From Amycolatopsis iheyensis (GTDB lineage Bacteria > Actinomycetota > Actinomycetes > Mycobacteriales > Pseudonocardiaceae): a stretch of DNA of 61,929 bases. Position 1 is the stretch's first letter. Each line of letters begins with the position of its first letter. The stretch lies in assembly GCF_024703995.1 (NCBI RefSeq), contig NZ_JAMXQV010000044.1:1-61929 (forward strand), in the 5' to 3' direction. Positions 49,051 through 57,245 of this stretch are shown piece after piece. The translations under genes and the position numbers were made by a program. The notes under the pieces are model-generated. The model saw nothing but the letters and a program-made list of their open reading frames with translations. It had not been told where the DNA came from and made no database searches.

Positions 49051-49096
49051 CGGGAACCTCCGCTGATCGGTGCCGGCCGGGACGGGCCGGCTGCCG

Positions 49097-49125
49097 ATTC
49101 TATGAATCAGATTCGGGTTCGTCAC
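49097..49125 (-). promoter_or_regulatory. promoter of the small basic protein gene
   Basis: On the minus strand GTGACG (49120-49125), 17 bases, TAGAAT (49097-49102). GATTC-TAT-GAATC (49096-49108) forms an inverted repeat across the -10. Confidence 0.6.
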
Positions 49126-49189
49126 CTTACTCACCAGTTGTGTCCGGTGTGTTCATCGAACCGGTCAACCACCGCGTTAGCCTCGGCGC

Positions 49190-49630
49190 ATGATCACCCT
49201 TGGGGGCCTCACCGCGGACGACCGCGCAGCCTGGGAGAACCTGTTCGCCGGCTACAACACTTTCTACGGCAGGACGCTCGCGCCGGAACTGATGGACCGC
49301 GCGTGGCGCGAGTTCGCGAGTGGCGAGCGGATGCACGCGCTCGGCGCGCGGCTCGACGGCGAACTCGTCGGCATCGTGCACTTCTTCACGCACGTCAGCA
49401 CGACTTCCGCCGACGTCTGCTACCTGCAGGACCTGTTCACCGACGCGAAAGCCCGCGGGCGCGGGGTCGGGCGCGCGCTGATCGAAGCCGTCGCCGACTG
49501 GGCGCGGGCGCGGGGATGTGTCCGCGTCTACTGGCACACGCAGACTTCCAACACGACCGCCAGGCGGCTCTACGACCAGGTCGCCGTCGACAAGGGGTTC
49601 ATGCAGTACCAGATCCCGCTCGAGGTCTGA
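49190..49630 (+). CDS. GNAT-family N-acetyltransferase
   Basis: 146 residues from ATG 49190. Acetyl-CoA site: CYLQDLFTDAKARGRGVGRALIEAVADWA near residue 80, then WHTQTSNTTARRLYDQVAVDKGFMQYQIPL, the classical GNAT ending. Acceptor unknown. It stands alone on the plus strand and converges with the next gene, ending two bases before its stop. Confidence 0.93.
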   Translation: MITLGGLTADDRAAWENLFAGYNTFYGRTLAPELMDRAWREFASGERMHALGARLDGELVGIVHFFTHVSTTSADVCYLQDLFTDAKARGRGVGRALIEAVADWARARGCVRVYWHTQTSNTTARRLYDQVAVDKGFMQYQIPLEV

Positions 49631-49632
49631 CG

Positions 49633-50292
49633 TCACCGGCGGTGCCGGCCGCCGCCGCAGCCGTGGTGGCCGGTGTCGCGGCGGCCCGGGTCGGCAATCG
49701 GCCGGTCCTGGCCGCCCGCCCACCCGCGCCACCACAGCGCGAAGTCCGGGATCTCGTGGCGCACCGGTGCCGCTTTCTTCGGCGGGCTCTGGACTTTCTC
49801 GGGGTTGGGCGGCTTCGGCAGCTTCGCCAGTGGTTTCACCTTGCCGATGATCTTGACCGCCTTCGCGAGATTCCCGCGATGAACGGCTGCGGTTCCGGAA
49901 TTCGGCTCCGCGACCGCGGCAGCCGGGGGAATGTCGTTATTCCCGGCGGGCGGTGTTACGGATTCCGGAGCCGGCTTCGCGGGCGGCACCGAGACTTTCG
50001 CCGGCAACGGCACCAGCGCGACCGCGGGTGGCTCCAAGCCGACCGGCGGCCAGACCGCACCTCCGCTGCGCTGGACCGGCATCGACACCGCCGTGGCGAC
50101 CCCGCCGGTCAACGCCAGCGCGCCGGCGACCACCGAGAGCACCCGGAGCCGGGCCAGGGACCGCAGGACCTGCGGTTTCTCGCGGTGGCGTGCGTGTGTG
50201 TCCGCCGTGCGGTAGCGGTCCGGCACCGGCGCAGACCGGACCAGCAGTTCGGCGACGGTGACCTGCTCGCCGCGCGGAGCCCTGCGTGCCAT
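49633..50292 (-). CDS. membrane-anchored Pro/Ala-rich protein with N-terminal VTVAELL motif
   Basis: 219 residues from ATG 50292, with GGAGGG seven bases upstream. It opens MARRAPRGEQVTVAELLVR, like the protein at 48829-49050. A single membrane segment follows (VLSVVAGALALTGGVATAV, ~residues 53-71). The rest is a Pro/Val/Ala/Lys-rich extracytoplasmic stretch and a His/Gly/Arg tail ending GHHGCGGGRHRR, which may bind metal. Function unknown. Confidence 0.75.
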   Translation of the reverse strand: MARRAPRGEQVTVAELLVRSAPVPDRYRTADTHARHREKPQVLRSLARLRVLSVVAGALALTGGVATAVSMPVQRSGGAVWPPVGLEPPAVALVPLPAKVSVPPAKPAPESVTPPAGNNDIPPAAAVAEPNSGTAAVHRGNLAKAVKIIGKVKPLAKLPKPPNPEKVQSPPKKAAPVRHEIPDFALWWRGWAGGQDRPIADPGRRDTGHHGCGGGRHRR

Positions 50293-50344
50293 CAAACCCT
50301 CCACCATGGGCCGACCGGGCGCGGGCGCTGCGTCCGGTCGGCCG

Positions 50345-50373
50345 ATCATAGGAATGGTTCAGTCCGCTGTAAA
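50345..50373 (-). promoter_or_regulatory. promoter of the membrane-anchored protein gene
   Basis: On the minus strand TTTACA (50368-50373), 17 bases, TATGAT (50345-50350), close to the housekeeping consensus. Confidence 0.65.
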
Positions 50374-50392
50374 GGCTCGTTCACCCAGCGTT

Positions 50393-51088
50393 TCAGGCGA
50401 GCCGGCCGCCGCCGTCGACGTGCAGGACGGATCCCGTGACGAACGGGTTCGCCAGCGCGTGGAGCGTCGCCGCGGAAACGTCCGCGGTGCCGCCGACGCG
50501 GCGGGCCGGATTGGCTTCCGCGGTTCGCCGGAAGAACTCGTCCTTCGCGTCGCCGAGGCGGTCCCACGCGCCGGAATCGACGATGCCGGGCGAAATCGCG
50601 ACGACGCGGATCGGGGCGAGTTCGACCGCGAGCGCCTCGGCGAGGAACGCCACCGCACCGTTCGTGGTGGCCATGACCGCGCGCTCGCGCGTCGGCCGCC
50701 AGGCGGCGATTCCCGAGAACAACGCGATGGCACCACCGTCCCGGAACCGCGGCGCGAAGTGCTTGGCCAGCAACAGGGGCCCGATCACCTTGGCGTCGAA
50801 AGCCTTGGTGACGGCGTCCCGCTCCAGCGATTCGAGCGGCCCGTTCGCCGGCGCCGAGCCGAGCGCGACCAGGTAGTCGAGTTCGCCGACCGTTTCGGCG
50901 AGCGCTTCGAGCGACGATTCGTCCGCCAGATCGGCGAAAGCGGGCCGGACGCCGGGTTCGGTGAGCCGCGCCGGATTCCGGCCGGCCAAGACGACTTCGG
51001 CGCCCGCCGCGTGCGCGTCCGCCGCGATCCGGCGGGCGATCCCCGATCCGCCGCCGACGACGACCAAGCGTTTTCCTTCGAACGTCAT
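50393..51088 (-). CDS. short-chain dehydrogenase/reductase
   Basis: 231 residues from ATG 51088, with GGAGC upstream. NAD(P)-binding GGGSGIARRIA near residue 12, then an NNAG-like LVALGSAPANG segment, and the PGIVDSGAWDRLG block. In the active site, the usual YxxxK is replaced: the segment reads ATTNGAVAFLAEALA, where the Tyr of YxxxK is not seen. So it may be a divergent or non-catalytic SDR. Divergent from the LysR gene, the likely regulator. Confidence 0.88.
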   Translation of the reverse strand: MTFEGKRLVVVGGGSGIARRIAADAHAAGAEVVLAGRNPARLTEPGVRPAFADLADESSLEALAETVGELDYLVALGSAPANGPLESLERDAVTKAFDAKVIGPLLLAKHFAPRFRDGGAIALFSGIAAWRPTRERAVMATTNGAVAFLAEALAVELAPIRVVAISPGIVDSGAWDRLGDAKDEFFRRTAEANPARRVGGTADVSAATLHALANPFVTGSVLHVDGGGRLA

Positions 51089-51165
51089 TTCCGTGCTCCT
51101 TCCGTTTCGCACTCCGGTTTCAGCACACCGCGGCCGCGGATTCATCCCCTTGCGATCCGAATGTT

Positions 51166-51184
51166 TTCTATGGTTGCGATAGAA
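51166..51184. promoter_or_regulatory. LysR operator between SDR and lysR
   Basis: TTCTAT-GGTTGCG-ATAGAA is a perfect inverted repeat with the T-N11-A form of LysR-type sites. It overlaps TAGAAT (51180-51185), a -10 box that ends six bases before the lysR ATG 51192. Confidence 0.72.
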
Positions 51185-51191
51185 TCTGCGA

Positions 51192-52106
51192 ATGCCTACG
51201 TTGCGGTCGCTCGAGTGCCTGGTCGCCGTGCTCGACGCCGGCTCGATCACCGAGGCGGCCGCGCGGCTGCACCTCTCGCAGCCCGCGCTGTCGCACCAGA
51301 TCGCCGCGCTCGAGCGGGAACTCGGCACGCCGGTGCTCGAACGGCTGCCGCGCGGGGTGCGGCCGACCGCCGCGGGGCGGGCGGTCCTGGCCGACGCGCG
51401 GGCCGCGCTGGCCGCCGCCGAGCGGGTGGTCCGGACCGGCCGTGCGGTCGCCGGCGGCGGACGAGGCAGCCTCCGGGTCGCGTGCGCGGAGAGCATGACC
51501 GCCGGGTTGCTCGCGCCGGTGCTGCGCGCTTGGCACCGGCATCGCCCGGACGTGCTGGTCGCGTTGACCGAGACCACGAGCGCGAACGCGCTGGTCATGG
51601 CACTGGAGGCGAGCGAAGCGGACGTCGCGGTCGGGCCGCGCCCGAGCCGTTGGACCGGGCCGGTGGAGCTGGTCGGGCGCGAGGAGATCGTCCTGGCGCT
51701 GGCCCCGGACCACCCGCTCGCGACCCGGGCGGCGGTGCCGATGGCCGACCTCGACGGGCTGCCGGTCGTGCACTACCACCCGGACAACGGACTCGGTGGC
51801 TGGCTCGACGAGGAGGCGGCGCGACGCGGGAGCGCGCTCGGCGCGGTGATGCGGACGAAACAAGCGGGAACCGCGGCCGAGCTCGCGGCGGCCGGCTTGG
51901 GGGTGGCGTTGGTCCCGACGACCGCGCTGGCCCGCACGTTCGCCGGTGCGCTGCGGCGGCTTAAGCCCGCGCTGCACCGCGATGTCGTCATGTTCACCGC
52001 GACGCCGTCGGATTCGCTCGTCCGGCGGTTTTCTTCGGACGTGCGAGCGCGTGGGATCGCGGTCCCGGCGGCGCTGCTGGCCAAACTCTCCTCAGGAACC
52101 CGTTAA
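51192..52106 (+). CDS. LysR-family transcriptional regulator
   Basis: 304 residues from ATG 51192. The helix-turn-helix is SLECLVAVLDAGSITEAAARLHLSQPALSHQIAALERELG in two runs (6-45). The C-terminal substrate-binding domain includes LRVACAESMTAGLLAPVLRAW and GLPVVHYHPDNGLGGW. Probably controls the divergent SDR gene and itself. No ribosome-binding site precedes the start; leaderless mRNA is likely. Confidence 0.93.
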   Translation: MPTLRSLECLVAVLDAGSITEAAARLHLSQPALSHQIAALERELGTPVLERLPRGVRPTAAGRAVLADARAALAAAERVVRTGRAVAGGGRGSLRVACAESMTAGLLAPVLRAWHRHRPDVLVALTETTSANALVMALEASEADVAVGPRPSRWTGPVELVGREEIVLALAPDHPLATRAAVPMADLDGLPVVHYHPDNGLGGWLDEEAARRGSALGAVMRTKQAGTAAELAAAGLGVALVPTTALARTFAGALRRLKPALHRDVVMFTATPSDSLVRRFSSDVRARGIAVPAALLAKLSSGTR

Positions 52107-52295
52107 GTCCTGGTGAATGTGACAGATTCCCTACGAAGGTTTTGTGCCATCAGGACGAACTTCTCTCCGTCGCTCCGATTTTGCTGTGCTATTCGCCAAA
52201 GTTTGGTTCCATCGGATAGCTTGCTCCTACCGGCCAGTACCGCCGGGCCGATCGGGTGAGGCGATCAGCGGAGATCGAGGGAAGCGGGGACGAGG
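52107..52295. other. leader region of the lytic transglycosylase gene
   Basis: 189 bases. GTCCTGGTG (52107-52115) can pair with CATCAGGAC (52148-52156), perhaps a terminator of lysR. The long leader before a cell-wall hydrolase recalls genes under c-di-AMP riboswitches, but I do not find the conserved ydaO core and do not call one. Confidence 0.35.
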
Positions 52296-53447
52296 ATGCC
52301 GAAGCACCGGCCACGTCGCAAGGGCACGCGTGCGGTCCACCGGACCGCGGCCGCGCTCGCCGGTGGGGCGCTCGTCGTGCTGCCCACGCTGACCACGGGC
52401 TTGCCCGCGCCGGTCGTGATCGCCGACGCCGGCGGTTCGCTCCCGGACCAGGCCGCGCCGCTGCAGCCGCCCAACGTCGTCATGCCGCCGATCGCCGTCG
52501 ACGGCAGCCTGCCCCAGCCGCCGCTGCCGACGCCGTTGGTCGTGCCCGGCGGGCGCGCCGGGTCGGCGGGCATCTCCGGCCCGCTCGGCATCCCGGCGAG
52601 CATGCTCAAGGCGTACAAGAACGCCGCTGACATCCTGGCCAAGGAGCAGCCGGGCTGCCACCTCGACTGGGCGCTCATCGCGAGCATCGGGCGCATCGAG
52701 TCGAACCACGCCCGCGGCGGGTACGTCAACGCGAACGGCGACACCCTGGAGCCGATCCTCGGCCCGGTGCTCAACGGCGCCGGCGCGTTCGCCGCCATCC
52801 CGGACACCGACGGCGGCAAGTACGACGGTGACGCGGTGTGGGACCGCGCGGTCGGCCCGACGCAGTTCATCCCGGCGACGTGGAAGGGCTACGCCTCCGA
52901 CGGCAACGGCGATGGCGTCTCGAACCCGAACAACATCTACGACGAGGCCCTGGCCACCGCGCGCTACCTGTGCTCGGGCGGGCTCGACCTCTCGACGGAC
53001 GCCGGGCAGCGGCTCGCCGTACGCCGCTACAACAACTCGCAGTCCTATGTGGACACTGTAATGGCGTGGGCGTCGGCCTACCGCAGCGGCGTGGCCCAGC
53101 TGCCGGACAGCCAGGTGCCGATCGGCACCCCCAACGCGCCCGACGCCGCCGCGGCCGGCGCCCCCGTCGGTGTCCCGGCCCCGCCCGCGCCGCCGGTCAC
53201 GACCCCGCCGGGCACTTCGCTGCCGGGCACGTCGACGACCCCGACGACCAGCACGTCGCCGACCACCTCGAAGTCGCCGGCCACGACCACCCCGACGACC
53301 ACGCCGCCGTCGTCCACCACGACGCCGCCGCCGGAGACCACGAGCACCACACCGACCACCAGCACCAGCACCACCGCACCGAGCAGCACCCCGGCCGGCT
53401 CGGCCGAGACGCCGGCCGCATCCACGACGACCAGCCCGACGGGGTGA
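52296..53447 (+). CDS. secreted lytic murein transglycosylase (MltB/SLT-2 type) with Ser/Thr/Pro tail
   Basis: 383 residues. An N-terminal basic region and hydrophobic core (AALAGGALVVLPTLTTG) form a signal peptide or anchor. A Pro-rich linker runs to about residue 90. The catalytic domain has LIASIGRIESNHARGGYVN with the catalytic Glu near residue 135, GPTQFIPATWKGYASDG, and NPNNIYDEALATARYLC. From residue ~270 a Thr/Ser/Pro-rich low-complexity tail follows, probably cell-wall spanning or glycosylated. It cleaves peptidoglycan glycan strands. Its stop overlaps the next start (GTGA). Confidence 0.92.
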   Translation: MPKHRPRRKGTRAVHRTAAALAGGALVVLPTLTTGLPAPVVIADAGGSLPDQAAPLQPPNVVMPPIAVDGSLPQPPLPTPLVVPGGRAGSAGISGPLGIPASMLKAYKNAADILAKEQPGCHLDWALIASIGRIESNHARGGYVNANGDTLEPILGPVLNGAGAFAAIPDTDGGKYDGDAVWDRAVGPTQFIPATWKGYASDGNGDGVSNPNNIYDEALATARYLCSGGLDLSTDAGQRLAVRRYNNSQSYVDTVMAWASAYRSGVAQLPDSQVPIGTPNAPDAAAAGAPVGVPAPPAPPVTTPPGTSLPGTSTTPTTSTSPTTSKSPATTTPTTTPPSSTTTPPPETTSTTPTTSTSTTAPSSTPAGSAETPAASTTTSPTG

Positions 53448-53713
53448 GCCCGGTGGAGCCGTTCCTGGTGCACATCCGGTGCGACACCGACGGCTACACC
53501 CACGCCGTCACCGAGGACGAGTTCGCGGCCGGGCGGCGGGACGGGCGGTTCCGGGCGGTCTGCGGGCACGTGGTGCTCGCGGCGCCGATGATCGAGGCGC
53601 CGGGCCGGTTCGACCCGCTGTGCCGGGACATCCTGCGCGGTGACGCGGGACCGGCGGCGCCCTCGGTGCCCCGGCAGGAGCGCCGTCGGCTGCGCTGGCG
53701 CAGCCGACGCTAG
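53444..53713 (+). CDS. small hypothetical protein coupled to the transglycosylase
   Basis: 89 residues from GTG 53444, with a four-base GTGA overlap with the transglycosylase gene. It reads VEPFLVHIRCDTDGYTHAVTEDEFAAG, then FRAVCGHVVLAAPM and FDPLCRDIL, with three well-spaced cysteines and a basic C-terminus. No domain is known to me. Small cysteine-containing proteins of this type are found in Pseudonocardiaceae. Its end overlaps the convergent TetR gene by four bases. Confidence 0.72.
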   Translation: MSPVEPFLVHIRCDTDGYTHAVTEDEFAAGRRDGRFRAVCGHVVLAAPMIEAPGRFDPLCRDILRGDAGPAAPSVPRQERRRLRWRSRR

Positions 53714-54480
53714 CCGACCAGCGCCTGGATGCCGTCGAGCATGCGGTTCAGCCCGAACTCGTAGGCCGCTTCGCCCTGGCCCTTCGCGCTTTCGTCGAAG
53801 CCGCCGCCGAGCCAGATGCGGTTCATCGCCGGGTGCGCGTCGACGACGAAGTAGTCCTCCCAGAACGACGACCGCTGGTGCCACCACGCCTCGGTCGACT
53901 GGCCGGTGCTGCGCTCGAGGCGGGTGTTCTCCGCGCCCAGCGCGGCGTTCGCGTCGACGTACGTGCCGATCCCGTTGGCCGCGGCGACGGCCTGCCGCGG
54001 GGGCAGGCCCAGTTCGTCCATGATGGACAGCAGGTACTCCTGCCCGGCCAGCTGGCCCGGCCCCAGCGGCGGCCGGACGCGCGAAACCTCGCACAGCCAC
54101 GGGTGTTTCCGGTACGCCTCGCGCGTCCGCAGCGCGTAGAGGGCCACCTGCTCGCGCCAGTCGCCCGGCCGCGGCTCGCCCGGCCCGGGCAGCCGCCGTT
54201 CGACGAGCACGTCGTCGACCATCAGGTCCACCAGCTCGGCCTTGCCGGGCACGTAGGTGTAGAGCGTCATCGTGCCGGCGCCGAGCTCCTTGGCGACGCG
54301 GTGCATCGAGGCGGCGGCCAGGCCGTCGGCGTCCGCGACGGTGATCGCCGCGGCGACGATACGCTCGATCGTCAACGTCGGGCGGCGGCCCCTGGTCGGT
54401 TCGGCGGATCCGCCCCGGGCGCGCCAGAGCAGCGCGAGCGTCCGGTCGACGTCCTCGGCGCCAGTGCGTTCGACGGTCAT
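53710..54480 (-). CDS. TetR-family regulator (TetR C-terminal type)
   Basis: 256 residues from ATG 54480, with AGGGGAA upstream. An unusual ~30-residue N-terminal extension precedes the helix-turn-helix: LTIERIVAAAITVADADGLAAASMHRVAKELGAGTMTLYTYVPGK in runs (~36-80). The C-terminal TetR_C-type domain follows (WREQVALYALRTREAYRKHPWL). Target unknown; the divergent gene is the DUF1992 protein. Confidence 0.92.
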   Translation of the reverse strand: MTVERTGAEDVDRTLALLWRARGGSAEPTRGRRPTLTIERIVAAAITVADADGLAAASMHRVAKELGAGTMTLYTYVPGKAELVDLMVDDVLVERRLPGPGEPRPGDWREQVALYALRTREAYRKHPWLCEVSRVRPPLGPGQLAGQEYLLSIMDELGLPPRQAVAAANGIGTYVDANAALGAENTRLERSTGQSTEAWWHQRSSFWEDYFVVDAHPAMNRIWLGGGFDESAKGQGEAAYEFGLNRMLDGIQALVG

Positions 54481-54542
54481 GCGTTCCCCTCGCTCCTCCG
54501 CCCGGGAGACTACCCTGGGAACCGGACGAGGGGGTGCCACCG

Positions 54543-54956
54543 ATGACGTCTCGCAAGCCACCCAAGGTCTCCTTCCGCTGGTGGGTGGACCGCCAGATCG
54601 ACGACGCCCGGGAGCGCGGCGAGTTCGACGACCTGCCCGGCACCGGGAAGCCGCTGCCGAAGCCCACCGGCAACGACGCGGCCACCGACTGGGTGCTGCG
54701 CGAGGTCCGCAAGGGCGGCCACGACACGAAGGCGTTGCTGCCGCCGGCGCTCGCGCTCAAGCGCGAGGTCCAGGACCTGCCCGAGCGGCTCACGCGGGAG
54801 CGGACCGAACGGCAGGTGCGGGACGTCGTCGAGGACCTCAACACGCGGATCCGGCAGGCCTACCTCAACCACCACACCGGTCCGCCGCTCACGGTGGCGC
54901 TGGTGGATGTCGAAGAGGCTGTCGCCGGCTGGCGCCGCTCACGAGCCGCGTCGTAG
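54543..54956 (+). CDS. DUF1992 (DnaJ-homologue subfamily C28-like) protein
   Basis: 137 residues from ATG 54543, nine bases after GAGGGGG; a GTG at 54534 overlaps that site. The motif WVDRQIDDARERGEFDDLPGTGKPL is diagnostic for DUF1992. The rest is helical and charged. The family is widespread and uncharacterised; the motif also occurs at the C-terminus of eukaryotic DNAJC28. Converges with the yidC paralogue, overlapping by 18 bases. Confidence 0.9.
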   Translation: MTSRKPPKVSFRWWVDRQIDDARERGEFDDLPGTGKPLPKPTGNDAATDWVLREVRKGGHDTKALLPPALALKREVQDLPERLTRERTERQVRDVVEDLNTRIRQAYLNHHTGPPLTVALVDVEEAVAGWRRSRAAS

Positions 54957-55595
54957 CAGTGCGCGTTCCGCCGCGGTCCACGCCGTCGTGGTGAGCAGGT
55001 AGATCCCGGCCGCCTGCGGCACGACCAGCGTCGCGAGCACCGTGCCGAAGGGCAGCAGCCGCAGGAGCTTGCCGCCCGGGACCTCCGCGGTCGCGTCGCG
55101 GTGGCGGTCCTGCCAGCGCACCGAGAACCACGCGACGACGGCCAGCCCGGCCGCGATCACGAACACCAGCGGGCTGCCGGCCAGGCCGTGCGCGCCCAGC
55201 GGTGTCCCGAGCAGTGTCGCGCCGAGCAGCGAGTTCGGCTCGCCGCCGATCGTGGCGGTCGTGAAGAGCCGGTACATGATCGTGAAGAACGGCAGCTGCA
55301 GGAGCATCGGCAGGCAGCCGACGAACAACGACGTCCCGGACTCCTGCTGCAGCTTCGTCATCTCCGCGGCCAGGCGCTCGCGGTCGCGGCCGTGCTTGGC
55401 CTGCAGGGCCTTGATTTCCGGCATCAGGGCGGCCCGGGCGCGCTCGCCGCGGGCCGCCGACCGGGCGAGCGGGTGCAGCGCGAGGCGCACGCACAGGGTG
55501 AACAGGACGATGGCCAGCGCGGTCGAAAGCGGGCCTGTGAACGCGTGGATCAGGTGGTACGCGCCTTCGACGGGCACGTCGAGAAAGCCGAACAT
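54939..55595 (-). CDS. YidC/Oxa1-family membrane insertase, short paralogue
   Basis: 218 residues from ATG 55595, with GGAG nine bases upstream. Core features: LALHPLARSAARGERARAALMPEI (first conserved block with the basic residue), KALQAKHGRDRERLAAEMTKLQQE cytoplasmic coiled coil, FVGCLPMLLQLPFFTIMYRLF, and late helices. Much shorter than the housekeeping YidC and not near rpmH/rnpA, so a second copy. Preceded by a DUF6412-like gene on the same strand. Confidence 0.9.
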   Translation of the reverse strand: MFGFLDVPVEGAYHLIHAFTGPLSTALAIVLFTLCVRLALHPLARSAARGERARAALMPEIKALQAKHGRDRERLAAEMTKLQQESGTSLFVGCLPMLLQLPFFTIMYRLFTTATIGGEPNSLLGATLLGTPLGAHGLAGSPLVFVIAAGLAVVAWFSVRWQDRHRDATAEVPGGKLLRLLPFGTVLATLVVPQAAGIYLLTTTAWTAAERALLRRGS

Positions 55596-55658
55596 GGGCA
55601 GCACTCCGCATGAGTGGAAGGGGGGTGGGGGTGCGGAATGGCTGCGCTGGAAGTGGTC

Positions 55659-55931
55659 CTACGCAGCCGTGCTGCGGGAACCGGGTGCTCGTGGCCTGCT
55701 GCGCCCGGGGGCGCCCGGGTCGCGGAGGCGGATCGACTCGGCGCGGCGGGCGCGGCGGCGAAGGGCCGTGGTGCGGCTGCGCACCGGCGCCGACCACAGG
55801 GCGAGCTCACTGCGGTGGGTGCTGCCGACCAGCAGCACGACCAGCAGGCTGGCGGCGGCGATCGAGGCGAAGGCGACCAGCGCTGTCGGGCCGGTCATCG
55901 CGGGGAAGGCGAGCTCCAGCAACGTGGTCAC
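55659..55931 (-). CDS. small membrane protein (DUF6412-like) upstream of yidC paralogue
   Basis: 90 residues from GTG 55931, with GGGGGGA eight bases upstream. One hydrophobic stretch (TALVAFASIAAASLLVVLLV) is followed by a basic, Arg-rich tail with RLRDPGAPGRSRPRAPG. This form, next to a short YidC, fits the DUF6412 proteins seen upstream of such paralogues in actinomycetes. Likely cotranscribed with yidC. Confidence 0.75.
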   Translation of the reverse strand: MTTLLELAFPAMTGPTALVAFASIAAASLLVVLLVGSTHRSELALWSAPVRSRTTALRRRARRAESIRLRDPGAPGRSRPRAPGSRSTAA

Positions 55932-55974
55932 GGTGGCCGTCCCCCCTTCGTTCGCACCCAGGGTAGCGGAAAAC

Positions 55975-55999
55975 GGTAACAGCCCGACGGGCTGTAACC
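55975..55999. promoter_or_regulatory. 25-base palindrome before the phosphoesterase gene
   Basis: GGTAACAGCCCG-A-CGGGCTGTAACC is an inverted repeat with 11 of 12 arm positions matching. TAACCT at 55995-56000 is a -10-like box ending six bases before ATG 56007. It looks like an operator on a leaderless promoter. Confidence 0.6.
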
Positions 56000-56006
56000 T
56001 GAATCG

Positions 56007-57128
56007 ATGAGAGGGCAACTCGTCGTCGTGCCGATCTTGGCGATGCTTCTGCTGTTCGGCGTGCCGTGGTGGACGCTCGTGCTGGCGCCGGACTGGGGCG
56101 CGGCCGGCACGATCGCCGGCACCGCGGTCCTGGCGCTGGGCCTGGTCACGATGCCGACCGGCATGTACTTCGGCCACGGACGTCGTCAGCGCGACGGCGC
56201 CGCCCGCGTCGGCGACTCGCTGCTCGCGATCATCTGGGTGCTGTTCAGCTGGTGCATCCTGAGCCTGGTGCTGCGGGTCGCGCTGCTCGGCGTCGACGAC
56301 CCGCTGCGGTCACGGATCGTCGCGGGCGCGACCCTGGTCGTCGCGGCCGGGCTGCTCGTGCACGGCAACCGCGTCGCGATGCGCGTGCCGCCGGTGAAGG
56401 CGACCGACGTCGTCATCCCGCGGCTCGGCCCGGGTCTCGACGGGCTGCGCGTCGCCGTCCTGACCGACACCCACTTCGGCCCGATCGACCGGACGAAGTG
56501 GTCGGAGAAGGTCGTCGCGGCGGTCAACGCGCTGGACGCGGACGTCGTCTGCCACGCCGGGGACCTCGCCGACGGCGCGGTGGCCAAGCGCCGCAAGCAG
56601 GTCGACCCGCTCGGCGGCGTGCAGGCCGGGCTCGGGCGGTTCTACATCACCGGCAACCACGAGTACTTCGGTGAGGCGCAGGCGTGGCTCGACCACATGG
56701 CCGGGCTCGGCTGGGACACCCTGCACAACCGCTCGACGCTGCTCGAACGCGGCGGCGACCGGATCCTGTTCGCCGGCATCGACGACCCGACCGGCGCGTC
56801 GTCCGGCCTGCCCGGCCACGGTCCCGACCTGGCCGCGGCGCTGGCCGACCGGCCCGCGGACGTCCCGGTGGTGCTGCTCGCGCACCAGCCCAAGCAGGTG
56901 CGGGAAGCCCGCGAAGCCGACGTCGACCTGCAAATCTCCGGGCACACCCACGGTGGGCAGATCTGGCCGTTCCACCTCCTGGTCCGGCTCGACCAGCCGA
57001 CGCTGTCCGGCCTGACCCGGCACGGCCCGACCCAGCTGTACAACAGCCGGGGCACCGGGTTCTGGGGGCCGCCGTTCCGCGTCTTCGCGCCCAGCGAGAT
57101 CACGCTCCTCACCCTGCGCAGCGCCTGA
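56007..57128 (+). CDS. membrane-anchored calcineurin-like metallophosphoesterase
   Basis: 373 residues from ATG 56007. About four membrane segments in the first 130 residues. The phosphoesterase motifs are in order: DTHFG (~154), CHAGDLAD (~180), GNHEY (~217), LAHQP (~295) and SGHTHGGQ (~315), giving the full dinuclear metal site. This is the YkuE/YaeI group, with lipid or cell-envelope phosphoesters as likely substrates. A hairpin terminator follows directly. Confidence 0.93.
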   Translation: MRGQLVVVPILAMLLLFGVPWWTLVLAPDWGAAGTIAGTAVLALGLVTMPTGMYFGHGRRQRDGAARVGDSLLAIIWVLFSWCILSLVLRVALLGVDDPLRSRIVAGATLVVAAGLLVHGNRVAMRVPPVKATDVVIPRLGPGLDGLRVAVLTDTHFGPIDRTKWSEKVVAAVNALDADVVCHAGDLADGAVAKRRKQVDPLGGVQAGLGRFYITGNHEYFGEAQAWLDHMAGLGWDTLHNRSTLLERGGDRILFAGIDDPTGASSGLPGHGPDLAAALADRPADVPVVLLAHQPKQVREAREADVDLQISGHTHGGQIWPFHLLVRLDQPTLSGLTRHGPTQLYNSRGTGFWGPPFRVFAPSEITLLTLRSA

Positions 57129-57148
57129 CCCGCCGAGACCGGGTCAGG
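57124..57148 (+). terminator. hairpin after the phosphoesterase
   Basis: CCTGACCC (57124-57131) and GGGTCAGG (57141-57148), a perfect eight-base stem beginning in the last codon. Confidence 0.65.
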
Positions 57149-57245
57149 GTCTCTACCGACAAATTTTTCTTTCTTGACAGCTCGCGTTGTCGGATGTCAG
57201 GCTTCTCGTAGGCTTCGAGAGAGCACCCGCGACGAGGAGAGGTCC

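Noticed and set aside
52107..52295. Possible c-di-AMP (ydaO) riboswitch before the lytic transglycosylase
   Set aside because: The gene type and leader length fit, but the conserved core elements of the riboswitch could not be found by eye. A covariance-model search would decide.
53200..53447. Repetitive ACC/ACG/CCG sequence that might be a tandem repeat or CRISPR-like array
   Set aside because: It is codon-level repetition from the Thr/Ser/Pro-rich tail of the transglycosylase, with no regular repeat unit or spacers.
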